Assembly: GCA_964543525.1 (NCBI GenBank)
Contig: CAZIYW010000075.1
Span: 1 to 25,047 of the forward strand
Reading direction: 5' to 3'
Length of the DNA: 25,047 nucleotides
Origin: CBDVBE01 sp964543525
GTDB taxonomy: Bacteria > Fibrobacterota > Chitinivibrionia > Chitinivibrionales > JANQEN01
Every line of letters begins with the position of its first letter. Position 1 is the stretch's first letter. The notes under the pieces are model-generated. The model had not been told where the DNA came from and searched no databases. It saw only the letters and a program-made list of their open reading frames with translations. Both the position numbers and the translations under genes were made by a program. Positions 9,201 through 16,887 of this stretch are shown here, in pieces.

Positions 9201-9838
9201 ACATCAAAGAAAACACTGTTGAGACAGATAAGGTTTCCCTGATTATCATACGTGACATTCTGGCCGTCAAATACACAGGTAAAGACATCATTAAACTTGG
9301 AGTTCAGATACTCTTTCCACTCCTCCGTGCCGAAACAGAAGACAAAGGAAAAACCGGGTATCGTATTATCGGAGGTAAAATCAATTTCGAGTACAATGGC
9401 ATCGAATATCTGCGTGCCGACTATAGCCTGCAGATCGGGATCGCCAGGATAGCCCCCCTCGAAAGTAGTACTGCCGCTGCTGTTGGGTCCTTTGCAACTG
9501 CTGGCGTATCCGCTTGCCAGTATAATGCCGTCCTTCATCTGTACGCTGTTAATTGGCGGGATATTACGGTAGGTGCCTCCCTGGGGCAATACCCATGCAG
9601 ACATGGCACCGGGAAAGCTCACACTGTTAATAATCACACCCGGCGGGACAGTTTTGCACAAGGCGTTCCATAAGGTGAGTGCCGGTACCCCCTGGGTAAC
9701 CTCAATATCCTGACGGCCTGAAAGAGCATCAACAGGCCCGATATCATCCTGCGTTGCTCTTCTTGTATCCGAGTATGCCGCCAGACCCAACAACAATACA
9801 ACCGTTAGTAGTATACGGTACATTCCAACCCGTTTCAT
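6299..9838 (-). CDS. Secreted choice-of-anchor-L protein with tandem Ca-loop modules
   Basis: This is 1179 residues. The ATG at 9836-9838 is chosen because GGGGAG lies 8 nt upstream and it opens a normal signal peptide (MKRVGMYRILLTVVLLLGLA); the frame is open to 9907. A choice-of-anchor-L domain spans about 55-268, with the typical 'G-I-I-L-A-S-G', 'F-V-F-C-F-G-T-E-E-W' and 'ISPGNHTIKFAIGDASD' elements. A cadherin-like beta-sandwich follows (about 275-374), then two near-tandem modules (375-598 and 599-819), each starting with a Ca-loop (DNNGNGIGD, DQDGDGIGD) and ending 'KAHKDNPPVPIKF'. A third loop (DTDGNGIVD, about 832) opens a divergent module, and a FlgD-like tail (IKIFDAVGNELASC ... VGKGAYIGRIEI) closes the protein. 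It is likely exported and anchored; the target is unknown. It appears to be first of the C-B-A operon. Confidence 0.85.
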   Translation of the reverse strand: MKRVGMYRILLTVVLLLGLAAYSDTRRATQDDIGPVDALSGRQDIEVTQGVPALTLWNALCKTVPPGVIINSVSFPGAMSAWVLPQGGTYRNIPPINSVQMKDGIILASGYASSCKGPNSSGSTTFEGGYPGDPDLQAIVGTQIFDAIVLEIDFTSDNTIPGFSFVFCFGTEEWKEYLNSKFNDVFTCVFDGQNVTYDNQGNLICLNSVFFDVDNLDNHLNLEYDGFTAVLQTSQKISPGNHTIKFAIGDASDAILDAGVFLSDFRFDTTNNGTHPVINIIDDQEFTIDEKTQGGTTVGTITKLCQYGPITLLKMSNVPEFYLDGWDIVVSNGTNFDVTVQDEYVITVKATLDTMWGGDPWVQHDTADMTIKIEGSNAWPQIDKAVIYDNNGNGIGDSIRVKLKYDFPTIFSLEKADFSWPSGQIDYSENIDNGDLVNDDAIIFTYNPGATAPVWTDGQSTIDITIDSSGQSSTHSGDLEDGIGPVLKEAQCVKRYKPNDDTLRVRISEPIDVSALSGKSFILIKKDHVKEIEIEPIAGTVLDLSSESFVQFLIVDLGVDAPAEGDSLKILHTGPVIDKVSNKAHKDNPPVPIKFVGGNLDSWPQVKTAHVRDQDGDGIGDSICIIFDGIFVDSMTAQTAAYSWPENQIDYTETIDADEMYDDNTIAFSYAPGASAPVWTKGKSSVTVTIDSLGSTISRTADLLDGIGPILTEAAVVKRYIPQEDTFMVRLSEPVNVSAISGYSFILIKGNHVKEIDIQPVGDVEDLGNEEYIRFLVADLDDDAPAPGDSLKILHTGPVIDKVNNKAHKDNPPVPIKFINSNVPVKTAYYYDTDGNGIVDRVRLEFADSVNNIDEITFDVTFTTWNAVAKDVSASYETSDHKKVLLDLTNAFDSPAKVIDKTYGDMQVAITYTDPVTTVTYDVADKAAPVISRATYYLSEFVYNRLRSQDSLIVVFSENIKDVGSVKPFWLERLDGETYYLDLTQQAKTANRATFYISSVVSSKPPTEGDSIWINCKENVQDDLGNAQEVDDNKHVELDIEYPDFSFVSYVLGPFGPEEKDAGIEPDFQISTEIERGTVILLEPKIRVPIEILRAVSCRIKIFDAVGNELASCDGYTDDNELMAMEPVEKGPNNLIVILWSDKNYNNRDVGKGAYIGRIEITYDDGRSDIMKIPIPMKQ
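7382..8716 (-). repeat. Tandem direct repeat of about 670 bp inside a gene
   Basis: The 7382-8044 and 8045-8716 segments encode two copies of the same roughly 220-residue module (starting at 'WPQ', ending 'PPVPIKF'). Similarity persists in the DNA, for example AACTTGATTGGCAC at 7387 and 8050. This indicates an internal duplication followed by divergence. Confidence 0.75.
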
Positions 9839-10065
9839 ACAATCATCTCCCCGATAATTTAAAAGTATACGGTAATAAAAAGTAAAGTAATGAGGGCCGG
9901 ATTCCACCCTTCGGCGGAATCGGACCGTTCATACCTCCAGAATAGAGGAAACATGGTGCGTCACCATATCACATTACTCTACTCTCTCTCCCCGTGGTTT
10001 ATTTATTCAAAATTACTTTCTTCGTATTAATCACCACACACATATGAAACCGGTACCTCAGTGTT
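9839..10065. promoter_or_regulatory. Intergenic region between D and C: hairpins and a weak promoter
   Basis: On the minus strand a TATACT -10-like box lies at 9864-9869, 16 bp from a poor -35 (ATTACT, 9886-9891), upstream of gene C. GATTCC/GGAATC (9900-9905 and 9916-9921) form a hairpin without a T-run. ATGGTG/CACCAT (9953-9958 and 9962-9967) form a perfect 6-bp palindrome with a 3-nt spacer. These could attenuate D read-through or serve as a regulator site. None is strong on its own. Confidence 0.35.
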
Positions 10066-13000
10066 CTATTCCCTGATACCGATTGTCCTGGTAAATGTTG
10101 CCCGGTGACTTACTTTCCCGTTGAATTTGAATTCAACCGGTATAACCGCGGCATATCCACCCGGACCGACTATACGTCCAAGCGTATTGCGTCCGTTCCA
10201 TAAACCAATCAACTGCTTCGTTTTCTCATGATATCCCATCGGGATATTACGCGCTATCTCATTACCAACGGCATCAAAGATATGCAGCGTACCCGTATAC
10301 GAATCCTTATTGGAGACATTCTCCTCCGGATCCGGCGTCAGGGTTATTACCATTACGTCAATATATTTATCATCCACCTTTGGCAGAGACTGGAGCACTT
10401 CCTGGAGCTCCTCTATATACTCTATATCCGAAAGATCCATCTCTTCATTTGCATTCACATTGAGAATGGTTGCTTTGGGTATAAGGGTAAAGTCAAGCGG
10501 GATATATATGGTATCTTTTTCTACCCGCACATCAATGAGTCGCCGAATATTCTTCGGATTATCCTGATTGTTACCGATTGTATCCGATATATTGTTGGTA
10601 TAGATCCAGTTAATCCATATCGAATCTCCCTCGGATATCCTTGACACACCACTTACTGAAGTTACCGTAAACCTTCCGAGGTTGCTGTTCTGAGAAGCCA
10701 CAGCCAGTTCTGCATCGTAACTTGTACTCTGGGAGGTGCAGTAGAATTTAAAAGGCTTATTTCGGGTTATTGTCTCAACAGTTTCCGACAACACCACATC
10801 AAGGGTATCGGAGCCGCTGTTAACCAGGGTGATCGTGTTTCCTTTCTGTTCGTATGTAATGGTGGTGACATAGCTGGCACTCATGATTACCGGTGCCACC
10901 GAGTCGATTACCGGAACTTTTGCCTTGAGAATAACCATACTGTCCGGCAGCATAATCTCATTTTTTATTTCGATGACGTCATCATCGTTTACAAATGTTA
11001 ATATTGCAGCATTGCCTTCGGCGACATTAACACCGATACCGCCTGGTGTATATTGAGGAGAGCCGACAATAGAGAATTGCCGATAGTCAGGCAGGACAAT
11101 AGCATCCATTAGCTCATCAATATAATCTTCAATCTGGCCGTAAACCCCGATAAAGATACTGTCAATCTTACCGTCGGCATTGTTGTCAAAGTAGATACCT
11201 GTGGTGAGCTTCAGCCCCTCTTCCACAAGGATAACGTTAATTTCCCGTCTGATATTAGCCGGATTGTCCTGTACATTGCCGAGGCCATCACCAATCTTGT
11301 CGGTCAATGTGCCGTCTATCCTTATCGAGTCACCCTGAACAATTCCGGCGGTGTTGCTTACAGAGAGAACTTCAAACACAGCGGTAGTGCCGCTTTGACT
11401 CAACACACTCAGTGTAGCTTCATACCCTGTACTCTGTGCTGTCTCGTAAAAGTCGAACGGCTCAGCCTCGGTTATTGATTCTATTGTTTCCGAGAATACA
11501 ACGGTCAGCTCATCACGCGCTCCTGCCTTGACCGAGTCAATAAGTGTGGCGCTCATGATTACCGGGGCTATGGAATCAATAATGTCGACCTTGCCGGGCA
11601 ACAGGAACACATCATCATCAAGTGAGATTGAATCGGTTATTTCTATATAGTCGTCACTGGTACAGTAGGTAAGCGTGGCGGATGCATTCTCCGTTACCGG
11701 TACAGCAATGCCGCCCGTAACCACCGCATGGGAACCGGTGGAGAAATTACGATGGGCGGGAAGGGTAATATTGTCCATGATTTCATCGGCATAATCGGCT
11801 ATGTCGGCACCTGTAATCCCCAGATAGATACTGTCAACCTTGCCGTCACCGCTGTTGTCGAAATAAATTGCCTTGTTCAGCGCGTATGACACTACCCCGT
11901 CATAGACCCTGCCAATCCGCAGGGTATCCAGCGGCAGTTTCCCGTTGCGGAATATCGCGATTATACTGTCACTTTCTTCATGCTGAAGCGTACCGTCACC
12001 GATGTTTGAACTGCCAACCTCTCTGGGGAAATCAACCGCCCAGTAACTCCCCTGGTCCGTCAAGTCATACTCCTCAACATCACCTGCAATCCTGCTGCGC
12101 AGCTCAAACTGCAGCGTATCCATCACGTCACTATACTCGTAAAGCGTATCCACTTCACTATAGGAAAACCTGAGCTCCACTTGATCCATTGCTTCGGTAA
12201 TGAACTCATCCTCCTCGATCTCATCACCGTTGTAATAGAAAGCGAGGTCGCGGTTCCACCACGCAAGTCGTGTACTGTCAGAGAGAGAATCGCCGTCATC
12301 AACGCATACCGTATAATCAACATACACCGTCGAATCATATTCTGCTATAGTGACTGTATCCCCGGTGCTTGAAATCGAATCTTTGGTAATGTGATAATCT
12401 ATCTCGTAATGAAAATCCGTATATTTTGATTTCAGCGGGAAGATATCTTCAAAATAAAACCCTTCATCGGTAACCTTTATTCCGGTCAACCCGTTGATGT
12501 ACACTGAGTCGTGCGAAACAAAGGTCGTCATTGAGGTTATAATCTGGGAAAGAATATTTTTAACGATCAGGTCAATCATCTCCTGCTGATTCACCTCCAT
12601 ATCCCAAATATCCGACATGTGGTTTGAGGTAGAAAAGCCATTTGTCTGACAGTTGCTGGTAAACTGCTGAAGTTCCACCAGGTCCTGCGGCTCTTGCGGA
12701 TTATAGTAAATAGTAAAAGTTGTCGGTGTATTTTCCGCCTGAATATAATTAAGAGAGCTTGTTGCTCCTCCATCGGAGAGAAATATGGTAAACTGTCTGT
12801 TCTTTGAGTGCGGAGATTGTTGATGGGCATATTTTATTCCATTCATGCCTTCGGTAATGCCGGTTCCTGCCATGGCCGCATTGCCGGCAGAAGATCGATA
12901 CAACGTCTCAACCGGCCATACCGTGCTCCAGCGTTTTGTCCTTAAATACATTTTTAATATATCAAGGCCAGGTTTGTTATAATCGGTTTTACTTTGAACA

Positions 13001-13512
13001 TCTCCCCACGTATCGCATTGGGTATATGTCCCCTGATAATTCTGATCGAGTTGCAGTAAAGGAAGCAATCCAAACTTGCTGCCCGGAACATCAAGAAAAA
13101 GCGGATCATCAGGAGGATTCATATAGAGATCACCGGCAAAGTAGGCCAGGCCGACATGTATTTTCGGATTCTTTTTGTAAATGGTATCGAGCACGGCGCT
13201 TATGACCCCGAAGCGTATACCGTTATTATCGGTATTACCGTTACTCACCGATATATCGATTAAAAACATAATCGAGCAGGAATTTCCGACAATAATAAGG
13301 TCGCCCGGATCGCCAATTCGCACATACTCTGACATGGCAACAGTCTTTACCGGGACCATTATGGTATCACCATTCAACAGTTCAGGTATCCCCTGATATT
13401 CGAATTTACACACCTGTTCCGCTGAAACAACCGTGATTGTTACCAGGAGACTCAGTATACACCTGAAGACACATTGCCGTTGTTTAAGATCCCCTCGACT
13501 CATTTCTCTCAT
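10066..13512 (-). CDS. Secreted von Willebrand A (VWA) surface protein, paralogue D
   Basis: This 1148-residue protein has a signal peptide (about 1-31; ATG at 13510-13512 preceded by a G-rich GGGGGGCAAGA, with ATG at residue 4 as an alternative). The VWA domain (about 78-320) keeps the MIDAS residues DISVS (86-90), T217 and LSDG (245-248). The remainder parallels protein A: a linker strand domain, two modules with Ca-loops (YFDNSGDGKVD, YFDNNADGKID), shared strings such as VTENASATLTY and AGARDELTVVFSE, and a FlgD-like tail (LHIFDAVGNEIA ... WNGRNTLGRIV). A and D therefore arose by duplication and flank C and B. Overall function is inferred to be surface binding or structure. It is transcribed toward C across a 227-bp gap, so it may be a separate unit or the operon head. 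Confidence 0.85.
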   Translation of the reverse strand: MREMSRGDLKQRQCVFRCILSLLVTITVVSAEQVCKFEYQGIPELLNGDTIMVPVKTVAMSEYVRIGDPGDLIIVGNSCSIMFLIDISVSNGNTDNNGIRFGVISAVLDTIYKKNPKIHVGLAYFAGDLYMNPPDDPLFLDVPGSKFGLLPLLQLDQNYQGTYTQCDTWGDVQSKTDYNKPGLDILKMYLRTKRWSTVWPVETLYRSSAGNAAMAGTGITEGMNGIKYAHQQSPHSKNRQFTIFLSDGGATSSLNYIQAENTPTTFTIYYNPQEPQDLVELQQFTSNCQTNGFSTSNHMSDIWDMEVNQQEMIDLIVKNILSQIITSMTTFVSHDSVYINGLTGIKVTDEGFYFEDIFPLKSKYTDFHYEIDYHITKDSISSTGDTVTIAEYDSTVYVDYTVCVDDGDSLSDSTRLAWWNRDLAFYYNGDEIEEDEFITEAMDQVELRFSYSEVDTLYEYSDVMDTLQFELRSRIAGDVEEYDLTDQGSYWAVDFPREVGSSNIGDGTLQHEESDSIIAIFRNGKLPLDTLRIGRVYDGVVSYALNKAIYFDNSGDGKVDSIYLGITGADIADYADEIMDNITLPAHRNFSTGSHAVVTGGIAVPVTENASATLTYCTSDDYIEITDSISLDDDVFLLPGKVDIIDSIAPVIMSATLIDSVKAGARDELTVVFSETIESITEAEPFDFYETAQSTGYEATLSVLSQSGTTAVFEVLSVSNTAGIVQGDSIRIDGTLTDKIGDGLGNVQDNPANIRREINVILVEEGLKLTTGIYFDNNADGKIDSIFIGVYGQIEDYIDELMDAIVLPDYRQFSIVGSPQYTPGGIGVNVAEGNAAILTFVNDDDVIEIKNEIMLPDSMVILKAKVPVIDSVAPVIMSASYVTTITYEQKGNTITLVNSGSDTLDVVLSETVETITRNKPFKFYCTSQSTSYDAELAVASQNSNLGRFTVTSVSGVSRISEGDSIWINWIYTNNISDTIGNNQDNPKNIRRLIDVRVEKDTIYIPLDFTLIPKATILNVNANEEMDLSDIEYIEELQEVLQSLPKVDDKYIDVMVITLTPDPEENVSNKDSYTGTLHIFDAVGNEIARNIPMGYHEKTKQLIGLWNGRNTLGRIVGPGGYAAVIPVEFKFNGKVSHRATFTRTIGIRE

Positions 13513-13562
13513 TCTTGCCCCCCAAGGCTTATTAAAAATGAATTTCTTAAATTTAATTTTAT

Positions 13563-13895
13563 TTATGACCTCATCACATTTAAAATCAACACAGTAAAAT
13601 GAAAAAAATCCTCACCCGGATCCTTACTCTTCCCTATTAGCGTGGGGAGAAGAAAGAACAAGGTGGGGAGAGGGTGAGGATTTTTTTTATCTGCGTATAC
13701 TGAATTTTTATTAATTTTCTGCAAAGAACTTTTTACACCACTCCCGGTAACACTATCGACAACTGGAAAGGCGACCGGTGTCACGAAACAAGACATGACC
13801 CGCTTATCGTGTGGGGTACACGTTAAAAAATCGGAAAAATTATAACTACCATAATAGAGTGCTTCTTGTGCTTTCGCACTCGCCTTTCTGGACAT
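13563..13895 (-). CDS. Hypothetical small protein reading into a hairpin repeat
   Basis: This 110-residue frame starts at an ATG at 13893-13895, with a very G-rich AGGGGGGAGAG directly upstream. The first 75 or so residues (MSRKASAKAQEALYYGSYNF onward) have unremarkable composition and no family I recognise. The last 35 residues are simply the translation of the palindromic repeat at 13602-13687 and its flank, so the natural C-terminus may be lost. It could be a real short gene truncated by repeat insertion, or a chance frame. It lies between gene E and the VWA gene D, on the same strand. Confidence 0.25.
   Translation of the reverse strand: MSRKASAKAQEALYYGSYNFSDFLTCTPHDKRVMSCFVTPVAFPVVDSVTGSGVKSSLQKINKNSVYADKKNPHPLPTLFFLLPTLIGKSKDPGEDFFHFTVLILNVMRS
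13602..13687. terminator. Bidirectional hairpin / palindromic repeat
   Basis: AAAAAAATCCTCACCC (13602-13617) is the exact reverse complement of GGGTGAGGATTTTTTT (13672-13687), a 16-bp stem with A/T tracts that give U-runs in both directions. The core is the one seen at 1266-1348. It lies just upstream of the VWA gene D (start 13512) and downstream of the gene E operon, so it would stop read-through from E. An interior purine-rich GGGGAGAAGAAAG adds structure. Confidence 0.65.
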
Positions 13896-13992
13896 CTCTC
13901 CCCCCTCTATCCACTGTCGCTTATAAGGGTTTTATGTAATTGTCACTTGCTTTTCGAATTTATCGGCGCCTCCCCGTTTTGTAAATAAAGCA

Positions 13993-14040
13993 CAGTGCCT
14001 CCTCCTCTTTCGCGGAGGAGGGGTGGGGAGGGTTTCACTG
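13993..14040. terminator. GC-rich hairpin overlapping the 3' end of gene E
   Basis: CCTCCTC (14001-14007) pairs with GAGGAGG (14015-14021), and outer CAGTG (13993-13997) pairs with CACTG (14036-14040). It covers the stop codon of the lipoprotein gene (ends 14035). The loop/stem sequence GGAGGAGGGGTGGGGAG resembles the other intergenic repeats. There is no clear U-run, so it may be a processing hairpin rather than a terminator. Confidence 0.4.
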
Positions 14041-15582
14041 CGCAATAATAAATTTCATATAGACCAGGCCGTTGTTTTCTGTTGCAAAGTACGTGACATT
14101 TTCTGCATCAACAACCGTTTCGTTGACCGCACCGGCGCCGGAAAGCTCAGGGACATCCGATCCGGAATACACTGTCGTGCCGTCTCCTATTTTCACTATT
14201 ACCCCGTTACTGTGCGCACCGGCCCAGACATCATCATTGTTGTCTACCATAACACTCTTGAAACTATTAGTCGGCAGTCCGGAATTTATTGTATTGTATG
14301 TGTTCCACTGCCCATCATAGTACCGTATTATTCCCTTTGGCGTGGCTAACCAATGGGCGCCACTCTTATCAAACGCAATATCCTCTACCCTGGTGTTGGT
14401 AGCCTCGCCGAGAACCGGGATAAATACCCATGTTGTGGTATATTGAAATAATCCCTCAGTAGTCCCGATACTCAAAGCGCCTGCATTATTGAATTCCGCC
14501 GTAAACACCTCTGTCAGGGGAATACCTCCTGCCATGGTGTAATGAATCCAAGAGCTGTCCGTAAAACTAAGCACGCCATTATTCGAGCTGAACCATGCTC
14601 TTCCCAATGTATCAATAGCAATATCACTGATATGTTCATCTGCCATGGATGAATTCGCCTCGGTGAACACCACCCATCCGGTATCCGTGGTATGTACTAC
14701 TCCACCTGCAGTGCCAACCCAGATATGACCCTTATGATCCTCCGCCAGGGCGAATACCGTATCGTTTGGCAGAGTGGAATCTCTCGAAGTAAAATTTGTC
14801 CATATTTTCCCGTCAAATCTGACCAGACCATTGCTCTTTGTTCCAATCCACAGTGTTCCGTCGCTCGCCGCCAGCAGGGCTTGAAGATTATTCTCAGGAA
14901 GTCCTGAATTTGACGTATTATACCCATCCCAGGATTCGATAAAAGTAATGGTAATGGTATCACCTGGAACAATGGTCAGCTGCTCTTCAATAGTGAAAGG
15001 GGTAAAAGATGAATCTTTTTCCATATAAAAAATATTCAGTTTGATATTCGACGGTAGCCGGTCAAAAACAAAAAACTCTACACCGTTAATCTCGAAAATC
15101 TGATCGGGTGAAAGCTTCTTGAAAATATCAGTGCCGGGAATAAAAACATAGCCCTGCTTTTTATTGATACTGTCGGAAACGATAATCTGTATTGCACCGG
15201 TCAGCTCGAGCACCCCTTTTTCAACTGAAACGGTATCACCGAAATACTGAATACCGGTAATTAGTGTCCGCGTGCCGCCCTGCAAATGAACCGCACCGAT
15301 ATTGAACGTCGCAGGAAGCGAATCTTCCATAATAAAGGAATAACGACCTTCGGAGTCTGTGGTGTCAGTGACAATTTCATCAGAGGAATTAAGTACCGGA
15401 TTGTAGTCTTCCGGTATAAGCGATACAATGGTTCCTTCAACAGGATTATCCATCGAATCGACCATGATGCCGGCGATAACAGCATTACCCGTGTCTGTTG
15501 TGCCCCCTGCCGTGTCGGATGGATTCACACTACAGCCGATTATAAGTGCCAGAACTATCAGTAATATTCCCAATGCTCTCAT
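14035..15582 (-). CDS. Outer-surface lipoprotein: Ig-like domain plus beta-propeller (Reg_prop)
   Basis: This is 515 residues with a lipoprotein signal peptide; the lipobox is LIIGC (C17). A carboxypeptidase-regulatory-like module follows (about 34-75, GIMVDSMDNPVEGTIVSLIP) and then a linker domain. From about 235 to 512 there are about six Reg_prop/ligand-sensor-type propeller blades (GTLWIGTKSNGLVRFDG, GHIWVGTAGGVV, LGRAWFSSNNGVLSF, VEDIAFDKSGAHWLATPKG, DDVWAGAHSNG). Such propellers usually sense ligands or serve as interaction platforms. Its ATG overlaps the stop of the upstream regulator gene (ATGA at 15579-15582), with AAGGA 9 nt upstream inside that gene, so the two are translationally coupled. 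This suggests a sensor lipoprotein paired with a cytoplasmic regulator; that coupling role is inference. Confidence 0.85.
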   Translation of the reverse strand: MRALGILLIVLALIIGCSVNPSDTAGGTTDTGNAVIAGIMVDSMDNPVEGTIVSLIPEDYNPVLNSSDEIVTDTTDSEGRYSFIMEDSLPATFNIGAVHLQGGTRTLITGIQYFGDTVSVEKGVLELTGAIQIIVSDSINKKQGYVFIPGTDIFKKLSPDQIFEINGVEFFVFDRLPSNIKLNIFYMEKDSSFTPFTIEEQLTIVPGDTITITFIESWDGYNTSNSGLPENNLQALLAASDGTLWIGTKSNGLVRFDGKIWTNFTSRDSTLPNDTVFALAEDHKGHIWVGTAGGVVHTTDTGWVVFTEANSSMADEHISDIAIDTLGRAWFSSNNGVLSFTDSSWIHYTMAGGIPLTEVFTAEFNNAGALSIGTTEGLFQYTTTWVFIPVLGEATNTRVEDIAFDKSGAHWLATPKGIIRYYDGQWNTYNTINSGLPTNSFKSVMVDNNDDVWAGAHSNGVIVKIGDGTTVYSGSDVPELSGAGAVNETVVDAENVTYFATENNGLVYMKFIIAQ

Positions 15583-16424
15583 AGTGTACTATCCTTTTCA
15601 TCGGCCATTTCGGCACTGGTGGGAAACAGACTGATATTCAGTTGATATACCCGTGAGCTGTGCTCATCGCGATTCACAATAGCTTTAATCCTGTCTTTGA
15701 ATGCCTCTATCTCGGCCGACAGAACATTATAAGTCTCCTTCGAGATACCCATTGTCAGCCCTGAAATATGTCGTTCCGATTTTTTTAAGGTATGGAGTGC
15801 TGCCTTGGCATGATCCAGCATATTCTCAGTAAAAGAGCGCACTGCCATTGATGTAATTGTATCATCAACGGTGATAGCCTGACTAGTCTGCTCGTAAGTC
15901 CCACCGCTTTTTCTCTTAATAAATTTGAGTTTTTCCAAAAGCTCCACCGCTTTCTTTGCCTCTCTGGCTGTGATCGGCGGTGTAAGCGCTCTGGCCAGTT
16001 TTTTATAGTCACCTTTGAAATTGTACAGACATACCAATTCGCGGATAATCACCGTATACCATTTATTAAAATAGTCGAACTGGCTGCTTTTCAGCACCGA
16101 TTCCTTGACTCCGCCTGCCATGGCACGAAGCACGGCATAGTGTTCCTGTTTCTCATGCGATGTCTTAGCCTGATTAAAAAGCACCAAATGCCTGAAATAG
16201 ATCGCTTCTTTCTGCGAAAGCTTGAGAGCTTTACAGAATTTCTCTATTGCAGGGCTTGTGAGATTTCTCTTCCCGTCAATAACATGTTTTAAAAAGGAAG
16301 GTGAATTGATACCGGTTTTCTGGGCAAAGTAGCGGTACGAGAAGTGGCGGGAATTCCTCTTCTGCTCCTCGTAGTAGTGCTCGAGAAATTTGCGGTAATC
16401 AATAAATTCATACAGTGCTTTCAT
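15579..16424 (-). CDS. TIGR02147/DUF4423-family HTH regulator
   Basis: This is 281 residues from the ATG at 16422-16424; the open frame extends to 16484, but the family start (MKALYEFIDYRKFLEHYYEE) is here. The N-terminal part is helical with an XRE-like helix-turn-helix (about residues 28-62, HFSYRYFAQKTGINSPSFLK then HVIDGKRNLT). The rest is the DUF4423-like alpha-helical domain (VLFNQAKTSHEKQEHYAVLR, then a SVLKSSQFDYFNKWYTVIIR stretch). Members of this family are abundant in Fibrobacter and Bdellovibrio-like bacteria and often sit next to lipoproteins; here it is coupled to one by ATGA. Its upstream region carries a palindrome (16535-16550), so autoregulation is plausible. The family call is firm; the target genes are unknown. 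Confidence 0.85.
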   Translation of the reverse strand: MKALYEFIDYRKFLEHYYEEQKRNSRHFSYRYFAQKTGINSPSFLKHVIDGKRNLTSPAIEKFCKALKLSQKEAIYFRHLVLFNQAKTSHEKQEHYAVLRAMAGGVKESVLKSSQFDYFNKWYTVIIRELVCLYNFKGDYKKLARALTPPITAREAKKAVELLEKLKFIKRKSGGTYEQTSQAITVDDTITSMAVRSFTENMLDHAKAALHTLKKSERHISGLTMGISKETYNVLSAEIEAFKDRIKAIVNRDEHSSRVYQLNISLFPTSAEMADEKDSTL

Positions 16425-16534
16425 ATCTATATAATATACCACCAAAAGGAGAAAAATGGCATGTATTTTTTCAGAAAATATCACAAAAATATGGTTATCA
16501 TGTGTACGATATATACTATAACGCCTTGATATTT

Positions 16535-16550
16535 ATGATAATATTATCAT
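16535..16550. promoter_or_regulatory. Perfect 16-bp palindrome, candidate operator
   Basis: ATGATAATATTATCAT equals its own reverse complement. It lies about 111 bp upstream of the regulator start at 16424, close to AT-rich -10-like sequences on the minus strand (such as TTATAGTATATAT). It is a natural candidate for an operator bound by the TIGR02147 regulator itself. Inference only. Confidence 0.4.
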
Positions 16551-16749
16551 TTAAACGCTTATTTTTATTATAAAATGTGTACACTATCTATGTGTTTTTT
16601 TGTATATTCAGTATAATAAATGGGAGTGTTTTTGTGTGTTGGGGTATTATTCCATGGTGATCTGGAATTTATGGAATATTGGCAGTATCCTTTCTTGAGT
16701 AAAAGGCTTGAATGGGGCGAGTTGTATTAATTCATGAATATCCAGAAAC

Positions 16750-16820
16750 GTCATACCCGCATGCTTTCAGCGGGAATCTATAAGGCTTAGAAAAGAAAGA
16801 TTCCGTACTAGCCGGAATAA
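16750..16820. repeat. Short palindromic intergenic repeat
   Basis: CCCGC (16756-16760) pairs with GCGGG (16770-16774), and downstream ATTCCG (16800-16805) pairs with CGGAAT (16813-16818). The GTCATACCCGC ... GCGGGAATC pattern resembles the widespread 'TCATTCCCGC...GCGGGAATC' bacterial intergenic repeats. Only one copy occurs in the window, so the assignment is by resemblance. Confidence 0.35.
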
Positions 16821-16887
16821 TAAATGTCGTAAGTTATAGAAATTTATCATCTTTCAAATCTTTTCAAACATACAACGGGAGTGGTGT

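Larger units (their letters stand above)
16425..16887. other. Promoter-proximal intergenic region (F upstream, redoxin upstream)
   Basis: This AT-rich gap holds three things: a perfect palindrome at 16535-16550, an 8-bp direct repeat ATGTGTAC at 16500-16507 and 16575-16582 flanking it, and an inverted repeat TATTCCAT/ATGGAATA at 16648-16655 and 16671-16678. The divergent promoters for the regulator (minus) and the redoxin-like frame (plus) are expected here. No convincing gene. Confidence 0.5.

Noticed and set aside
9143..9673. 176-codon plus-strand frame inside gene C
   Set aside because: Antisense to the anchor-L domain, with no family signature.
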